A DNA stretch of 44,550 bases from Aphanocapsa lilacina HA4352-LM1 (GTDB taxonomy: Bacteria > Cyanobacteriota > Cyanobacteriia > Gloeobacterales > Gloeobacteraceae): positions 1 to 44,550 of the forward strand of contig JAHHGR010000037.1 of NCBI GenBank assembly GCA_019359725.1. The letters are read 5' to 3'. Position numbers and translations under genes: made by a program. Shown here one piece after another: positions 40,546 through 44,550 of this stretch. The notes beneath the pieces are model-generated. The model ran no database searches, had not been told where the DNA came from, and saw only the letters and a list, made by a program, of their open reading frames with translations. Each line of letters starts with the position of its first letter. Position 1 is the first letter of the stretch.

Positions 40546-42438
40546 ATGAAATTTTCCTGGAAAACGCTCTTACTGGGTGCCATTCCCCTGATTTTGATCG
40601 GGGTTTTGCTGTGGCAGAGTTTGCCGAACGGCGCGACCCGGGGCGATTCCCCGAACATGGCCACCGCCAACCTCTCCTACACCGAGTTTTTGAGCTATAT
40701 CAAGCAGGGCAAGGTGGAGAAGGTTGATATCCTCGAAGGTGGCCGTATCGCCATCGCCATCCTCCCCGACCCGAGCATTCCCGACACCGCTCCGCAGCGC
40801 TTTCGCGTCAACCTGCCCACCTCCGACCTCGATGAGCTCTATGGGCTGATGCGCGACAAGAAGGTCGATTTTGCCTCCCTGCCGCCCAACAACAGCGGCG
40901 CGTTTTTGGGGATTTTGGGCAACCTCTTTTTCCCGATTTTGCTTTTGGGCGGTCTGTTTTTGCTGCTGCGCCGCTCGAGCAACTCCAACGGCCCCGGCCA
41001 GGCGATGAACTTCGGCAAGTCGAAGGCGCGCTTTCAGATGGAAGCGAAGACCGGCGTCAAGTTCGATGATGTGGCCGGCATCGACGAAGCCAAAGAAGAA
41101 CTGCAGGAGGTCGTGCAGTTTTTGAAGCGTCCCGAGCGCTTTACCGCCGTGGGCGCCAAGATCCCCAAGGGCGTGCTGCTGGTCGGTCCTCCGGGCACCG
41201 GCAAGACCTTGCTGGCCAAGGCGATCGCCGGTGAGGCGGGGGTGCCCTTCTTTTCTATCTCAGGTTCGGAGTTCGTCGAGATGTTCGTGGGCGTGGGGGC
41301 TTCCCGCGTGCGCGACTTGTTTAAGAAGGCCAAAGAGAACGCCCCTTGCATCGTGTTCATCGACGAAATCGACGCGGTCGGCCGCCAGCGCGGCGCCGGT
41401 ATTGGCGGCGGCAACGACGAGCGCGAGCAGACCCTCAACCAGTTGCTCGTCGAGATGGACGGCTTCGAGGGCAACACCGGCATCATCATCATCGCCGCCA
41501 CCAACCGCCCCGACGTGCTGGACGCGGCGATCCTGCGCCCGGGCCGCTTCGATCGGCAGATCACCGTCGATCGCCCCGACATGGCGGGTCGCCTGGAGAT
41601 CCTCAAAGTCCATTCGCGCAACAAGAAGCTCGCCCCCGACATCGACCTCGATGTGATTGCCCGGCGCACCCCCGGTTTTGCCGGTGCGGACCTTTCCAAC
41701 CTGCTCAATGAAGCGGCAATCTTGGCGGCCCGCCGTCGGCAGACCGAGATCACCATGCGCGAGATTGACGATGCCACCGACCGGGTAATCGCGGGCCTTG
41801 AGAAGCCGCCCCTGGTAGACAGCAAGAAGAAGCGCCTCATCGCCTACCACGAAGTCGGCCACGCCCTGGTGGGTACGCTGCTTGCCGAGCACGACCCGGT
41901 GCAGAAGGTGACGATTATCCCCCGCGGCCGGGCCGGTGGTCTCACCTGGTTCACGCCTTCTGAAGAGCAGATGCTCATCACCCGCAACCAGCTTCTGGCG
42001 CGCATCACCGGTGCACTGGGAGGCCGGGCGGCCGAGGAAGTGGTCTTCGGCGAAGACGAAGTCACGACCGGTGCCTCCTCCGACCTGCAGCAGGTCTCCA
42101 ATCTGGCCCGCCAGATGGTCACCCGCTTCGGCATGTCCGAACTCGGTCTGCTCTCGCTCACCGGCGGCGGCGAGGTCTTCCTGGGCCGCGACCTGATGCA
42201 GCGCTCCGACATGTCCGAGGATGTCGCTTCGATGGTCGACGAGCAGGTGCGCGCCATCGTCAAACAGTGCCACCGGCAAGCCGTCAGCATGCTCACCGAG
42301 CACCGCGCCCTGATGGACCGCATCGTCGATGTGCTGCTTGAAAAAGAGACCGTCGACGGCGACGAATTGCGCCGCATCGTCAGCGAGGTGGTGCCGGTGC
42401 CGATGAAGGATCAGGCTCTGCCGGTTCTCAGCTCATAA
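40546..42438 (+). CDS. ftsH: ATP-dependent zinc metalloprotease FtsH
   Basis: A 630-residue membrane AAA+ protease that degrades membrane and misfolded proteins, including photosystem subunits in cyanobacteria. Two membrane segments ([39 protein letters not shown]) flank the periplasmic part; Walker [10 protein letters not shown] (~213-221), Walker [38 protein letters not shown], zinc motif HEVGH (435-439) and the third ligand in [17 protein letters not shown]. The ATG at 40546 ([11 protein letters not shown]) fits cyanobacterial FtsH starts; a TTG at 40531 would add five residues. A strong hairpin follows the stop. Confidence 0.97.
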   Translation: MKFSWKTLLLGAIPLILIGVLLWQSLPNGATRGDSPNMATANLSYTEFLSYIKQGKVEKVDILEGGRIAIAILPDPSIPDTAPQRFRVNLPTSDLDELYGLMRDKKVDFASLPPNNSGAFLGILGNLFFPILLLGGLFLLLRRSSNSNGPGQAMNFGKSKARFQMEAKTGVKFDDVAGIDEAKEELQEVVQFLKRPERFTAVGAKIPKGVLLVGPPGTGKTLLAKAIAGEAGVPFFSISGSEFVEMFVGVGASRVRDLFKKAKENAPCIVFIDEIDAVGRQRGAGIGGGNDEREQTLNQLLVEMDGFEGNTGIIIIAATNRPDVLDAAILRPGRFDRQITVDRPDMAGRLEILKVHSRNKKLAPDIDLDVIARRTPGFAGADLSNLLNEAAILAARRRQTEITMREIDDATDRVIAGLEKPPLVDSKKKRLIAYHEVGHALVGTLLAEHDPVQKVTIIPRGRAGGLTWFTPSEEQMLITRNQLLARITGALGGRAAEEVVFGEDEVTTGASSDLQQVSNLARQMVTRFGMSELGLLSLTGGGEVFLGRDLMQRSDMSEDVASMVDEQVRAIVKQCHRQAVSMLTEHRALMDRIVDVLLEKETVDGDELRRIVSEVVPVPMKDQALPVLSS

Positions 42439-42462
42439 GCCGTTACAACCCAAGAGTTCCGT

Positions 42463-42501
42463 CCCCCCGTTCTCCTGGCAGAGCGGGGGGATTACTATTT
42501 T
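42463..42501 (+). terminator. Terminator hairpin after ftsH
   Basis: CCCCCCGTTCT (42463-42473) pairs with AGAGCGGGGGG (42480-42490) with one wobble around the loop CCTGGC, followed by ATTACTATTTT. It begins 25 bp after the ftsH stop. Confidence 0.8.
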
Positions 42502-42592
42502 GGTTCCGAGGCCGGTGGTGAATTTGCCGGGAAGATTGCGTGGGTTATGTTGCGATAGGCATAGCCAGTTCCAGATGAAGATGCTCCGTGGA

Positions 42593-42622
42593 TTGACACT
42601 GATTGCGCGGCAGTGATACGTT
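42593..42622 (+). promoter_or_regulatory. metK: Predicted promoter of the metK leader
   Basis: A perfect -35 TTGACA (42593-42598) and a weak -10 TACGTT (42617-42622) with 18-bp spacing. Transcription would begin just before the riboswitch, whose first pairing base is at 42635. Confidence 0.5.
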
Positions 42623-42634
42623 AAACAGGTCTCT

Positions 42635-42749
42635 TGACTTATCCAGAGCAGGCGTAGGGAACAGGCCCGGTGACGCCACGGCAACCGCCCGCTAGCAACG
42701 GGAAAAGGTGCCAATTCCTGCGGTTCCTCACGAACCGGAAGATAAGTCA
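42635..42749 (+). ncRNA. SAM-I (S-box) riboswitch controlling metK
   Basis: The leader carries the conserved S-box core: P1 TGACTTATC (42635-42643) pairs perfectly with GATAAGTCA (42741-42749). Between them are AGAGCAGGCGTAGGGAACAG, GCCCGGTGACGCCACGGCAA and AAGGTGCCAATTCCTGCGG, which are the SAM-I consensus blocks (AGAG...GAGGGA...GGCCC...UGA...CGGCAACC...GGUGCCAAUUCC). A P3 stem CCCGCTAGCAACGGG and a P4 hairpin CGGTTCCTCACGAACCG are visible. It binds S-adenosylmethionine and should repress metK when SAM is abundant. No downstream terminator hairpin with a U-tract is seen. Confidence 0.95.
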
Positions 42750-42775
42750 GGCATCCTGATTCTGCAATGATTGCA
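42744..42775 (+). promoter_or_regulatory. Candidate riboswitch expression platform
   Basis: Just after P1, TCAGG-cat-CCTGA (42747-42759), extendable to seven pairs, uses the last bases of the P1 3' strand, so it could compete with P1. A second dyad, TGCAAT-g-ATTGCA, lies at 42763-42775. Neither ends in a T-run. The metK ribosome-binding site is 30 bases further on, and the weak pairing CTACCC/GGGAGG (42791-42796 with 42806-42811) could mask it. Confidence 0.4.
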
Positions 42776-42817
42776 AGCCAAGAGACGCATCTACCCATGT
42801 CATTCGGGAGGGGTTTC

Positions 42818-44077
42818 TTGTCACGCTACCTGTTTTCCTCAGAGTCGGTCACCGAAGGTCATCCGGACAAGATCTGCGACCAGATCTCCGATACCATCCT
42901 CGATGCGCTGTTGACCCAAGATCCCCGTTCGCGGGTGGCGGCTGAGGTGGTCGTCAACACCGGCATGGTGGTGGTCACCGGCGAAATCACCACCGAGGCC
43001 AACGTCAATTTCACCAAACTGGTGCGCAACAAAATCCGTGAAATCGGCTACACGGAGGCCGACAACGGCTTTAGCGCCGATTCGTGCGCGGTGTTTCTGG
43101 CCCTTGACGAGCAGTCGCCGGAGATTGCCCAGGGAGTCAGCTGTGCCCTGGAGGTTCGCACCAGCGAGGAAGATGCCCTCGACCGTATCGGGGCTGGGGA
43201 TCAGGGCTTGATGTTCGGCTTTGCCTGCACCGAGACGCCGGAGTTGATGCCTCTGCCCATCAGCGTCGCCCACCGGCTCACCCGCCGCCTCGCCCAGGTG
43301 CGCAAGGACGGTACGCTCGCATATCTCAAGCCGGACGGCAAAGCCCAGGTGACCGTCGAATACGAGCGCAAGGAAGGCATTGACCGGCCCGTGCGCATCG
43401 ACACGATCTTGATCTCCACCCAGCACGCCGCTGTAATCGACGATCTCAGCGACAACGACGCGGTGCAGGCGCGCATCAAAGCCGACCTGCAGACCCACGT
43501 GATCGGCCCGGTCTTCGCGGATCTCGACATCCGCCCCGACGCCCAGACCCGCTTGTTGGTCAATCCCTCCGGCCGGTTTGTGATCGGCGGCCCGCAGGGA
43601 GACTCCGGGCTCACCGGACGCAAGATCATCGTGGACACCTACGGCGGCTATGCCCGCCATGGAGGCGGTGCCTTCTCCGGCAAAGATCCCACCAAGGTGG
43701 ACCGCTCCGCCGCCTACGCGGCGCGCTACGTCGCCAAAAACATCGTGGCGGCGGAACTGGCCGACCGCTGCGAGGTGCAGGTGGCCTACGCCATCGGGGT
43801 GGCCCGGCCGGTGAGCATCTTTGTCGAGACCTTCGGCACCGGCCGCGTCTCGGACGAAGTGCTGATGTTGCTGGTGCGCGAGCACTTCGATTTGCGCCCG
43901 GCGGCCCTCATCCGCGACTTTGACCTGTGCCGCCTCCCTGCCCAGCGCGGTGGCCGCTTCTACCAGGACGTGGCTGCCTACGGCCACTTGGGCCGTCCTG
44001 ACCTCGATTTACCTTGGGAGCGCACCGACAAAGCGGCGATCCTCAAGCAGGCCATCCAGACCGCGGCGGCGGTGTAG
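42818..44077 (+). CDS. metK: S-adenosylmethionine synthetase
   Basis: The 419-residue enzyme makes SAM from methionine and ATP. The sequence shows [60 protein letters not shown], the P-loop-like [20 protein letters not shown] and [18 protein letters not shown]. The TTG at 42818 is chosen because it gives (M)SRYLFSSES, close to the cyanobacterial consensus, and has GGAGG 6 bases upstream; the in-frame ATGs at 42767 and 42797 lack good sites and add non-conserved residues. The gene is under the SAM-I riboswitch and ends in a terminator. Confidence 0.95.
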   Translation: MSRYLFSSESVTEGHPDKICDQISDTILDALLTQDPRSRVAAEVVVNTGMVVVTGEITTEANVNFTKLVRNKIREIGYTEADNGFSADSCAVFLALDEQSPEIAQGVSCALEVRTSEEDALDRIGAGDQGLMFGFACTETPELMPLPISVAHRLTRRLAQVRKDGTLAYLKPDGKAQVTVEYERKEGIDRPVRIDTILISTQHAAVIDDLSDNDAVQARIKADLQTHVIGPVFADLDIRPDAQTRLLVNPSGRFVIGGPQGDSGLTGRKIIVDTYGGYARHGGGAFSGKDPTKVDRSAAYAARYVAKNIVAAELADRCEVQVAYAIGVARPVSIFVETFGTGRVSDEVLMLLVREHFDLRPAALIRDFDLCRLPAQRGGRFYQDVAAYGHLGRPDLDLPWERTDKAAILKQAIQTAAAV

Positions 44078-44094
44078 TTTCCGGTTCTATCTTG

Positions 44095-44131
44095 ATGGTC
44101 GCAAGTAAACCATTTGCGACCATTTTCGTTT
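44095..44131 (+). terminator. Rho-independent terminator after metK
   Basis: ATGGTCGCAA (44095-44104) pairs perfectly with TTGCGACCAT (44114-44123) around a 9-base loop, followed by TTTCGTTT. It begins 18 bp after the metK stop. Confidence 0.85.
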
Positions 44132-44145
44132 GCTAAGGTATGGTC

Positions 44146-44442
44146 ATGTACCGCCTGCAAGCAAGGGACACCAGCCTTGAGATGGAGCACTTCTTGATCT
44201 GTGCTCTGCGGGATTTGCCTGCGCATCAAAAGGCCAAGTGCGTACAAGGGCTCACGATCGGACTGCGCAGGCTCTGTTACGCCGGTATCTGTCAGCAGTA
44301 CCCTCACATAGAAGAGGTTGACCGGCGTCGGCACTACGCTCTACGGTGGCTGGGTAGGGACTGTACGCTCCAAGTAAAACCTTTTAGAACCAGTTGGATG
44401 GTTGGAGATCCGATTGCTTTTGCTTCGCCGATTCAAAAATGA
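44146..44442 (+). CDS. Conserved-looking small hypothetical protein
   Basis: A 98-residue protein (MYRLQARDTSLEMEHFLICA, then LRDLPAHQKAKCVQGLTIGL and RRLCYAGICQQYPHIEEVDR-RRHYALRWLGRD). The pattern (E-x-E-x-F, a K-(V/C)-x-x-G-L-T segment, R-x-L-C-Y-A-G-I-x-x-x-Y-P, then R-R-x-x-x-L-x-W-L-G) resembles a small helical protein family common in cyanobacteria with no assigned function, some members adjacent to nucleotidyltransferase genes. The ATG at 44146 has AAGG 7 bases upstream; the ATG at 44140 is in frame. Cysteine-rich for the family. Confidence 0.7.
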   Translation: MYRLQARDTSLEMEHFLICALRDLPAHQKAKCVQGLTIGLRRLCYAGICQQYPHIEEVDRRRHYALRWLGRDCTLQVKPFRTSWMVGDPIAFASPIQK

Positions 44443-44474
44443 AGTGCAACGCTTGAGAGCCTTCCGCTGAGGGA

Positions 44475-44524
44475 CTCATAGAGGTATCCTGACGTTTACT
44501 ACGACAAACAGGAACCCCTATGAG
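44475..44524 (+). repeat. Inverted repeat covering an RBS and ATG (possible IS end)
   Basis: CTCATAGAGGTATCC (44475-44489) is the inverted partner of GGAACCCCTATGAG (44511-44524): twelve to thirteen pairs with one mismatch and one bulge. The right arm contains the ribosome-binding AGGA and the ATG of the frame starting at 44520, so the hairpin would mask them, a feature of some insertion-sequence transposase genes. Confidence 0.6.
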
Positions 44525-44550
44525 CTTCAGCCAGCTTACCCTACCAGAGC
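44520..44550 (+). CDS. Start of a gene running off the right edge (possible transposase)
   Basis: ATG at 44520 with AGGA 6 bases upstream begins MSFSQLTLPE and remains open to the edge. Ten residues are too few to name a family. The masking inverted repeat suggests a transposase, but this is inference. Confidence 0.35.
   Translation, partial: MSFSQLTLPE

Noticed and set aside
42433..42798. 121-codon minus-strand frame over the metK leader
   Set aside because: It is antisense to the ftsH terminator and the SAM riboswitch and has no recognisable protein sequence.

Overview
The window is about 44.5 kb of GC-rich DNA. It looks like the chromosome of a deep-branching cyanobacterium, most likely Gloeobacter (inferred from gene content, no database search was possible). 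The evidence is a cytochrome b6f PetM subunit, a phycocyanobilin:ferredoxin oxidoreductase (PcyA), a cyanobacterial-type paired M16 peptidase operon, a fused pyrF-pyrE, and FtsH/MetK/CobA/CbiX proteins of cyanobacterial type. Most genes are housekeeping, with regulatory and accessory genes between them.

Layout. 0-7.4 kb is an accessory and signalling zone on the minus strand: a partial gene at the left edge, an acyltransferase fused to a cyclic-nucleotide-binding domain with a broken copy behind it, an Rpn-type nuclease with an EGRQ repeat tail, a Ser/Thr kinase-TPR gene broken by a frameshift, its ECF-like sigma factor and a BTAD-type regulator. 7.7-10.4 kb holds two tandem, paralogous SRPBCC-rhodanese fusions whose rhodanese cysteine is replaced by serine. 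10.4-17.5 kb holds two divergent Nudix genes, ATP sulfurylase (sat), petM, a 2H phosphoesterase, a DUF2905-like membrane protein, a CHAD protein, pyrF-pyrE and a methyltransferase. 17.8-22.0 kb is a possible minus-strand operon (ABC ATPase, M56/BlaR1-like peptidase with HEAT-like repeats, FUSC-type membrane protein) whose predicted promoter is flanked by a direct repeat. 22.1-26.2 kb carries an acetyl-CoA ligase/GNAT protein and folC. 26.2-28.1 kb holds a dispersed repeat, an IS4-type transposase relic and two tandem secreted thioredoxin-like proteins. 28-34 kb holds a B12-binding-type radical SAM protein, a small hypothetical, pcyA, a Clp_N-Uma2 fusion and nadE. 33.8-36.3 kb is the M16 peptidase pair. 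At 36.3-37.1 kb a membrane-protein gene is split from its start codon by a 131-bp MITE. 37.3-44.1 kb holds a zinc-ribbon membrane protein, a class IV aminotransferase, cobA/cbiX, ftsH and metK. A clear SAM-I riboswitch precedes metK, which starts at a TTG.

The most interesting items are the MITE that cut a gene from its start codon, with its target-site duplication still perfect; the Clp_N-Uma2 fusion; the paired pseudo-rhodanese START-like proteins; the two-copy intergenic repeat; and the ABC/M56/FUSC cluster with its repeat-flanked promoter. No tRNA, rRNA or CRISPR array was seen.
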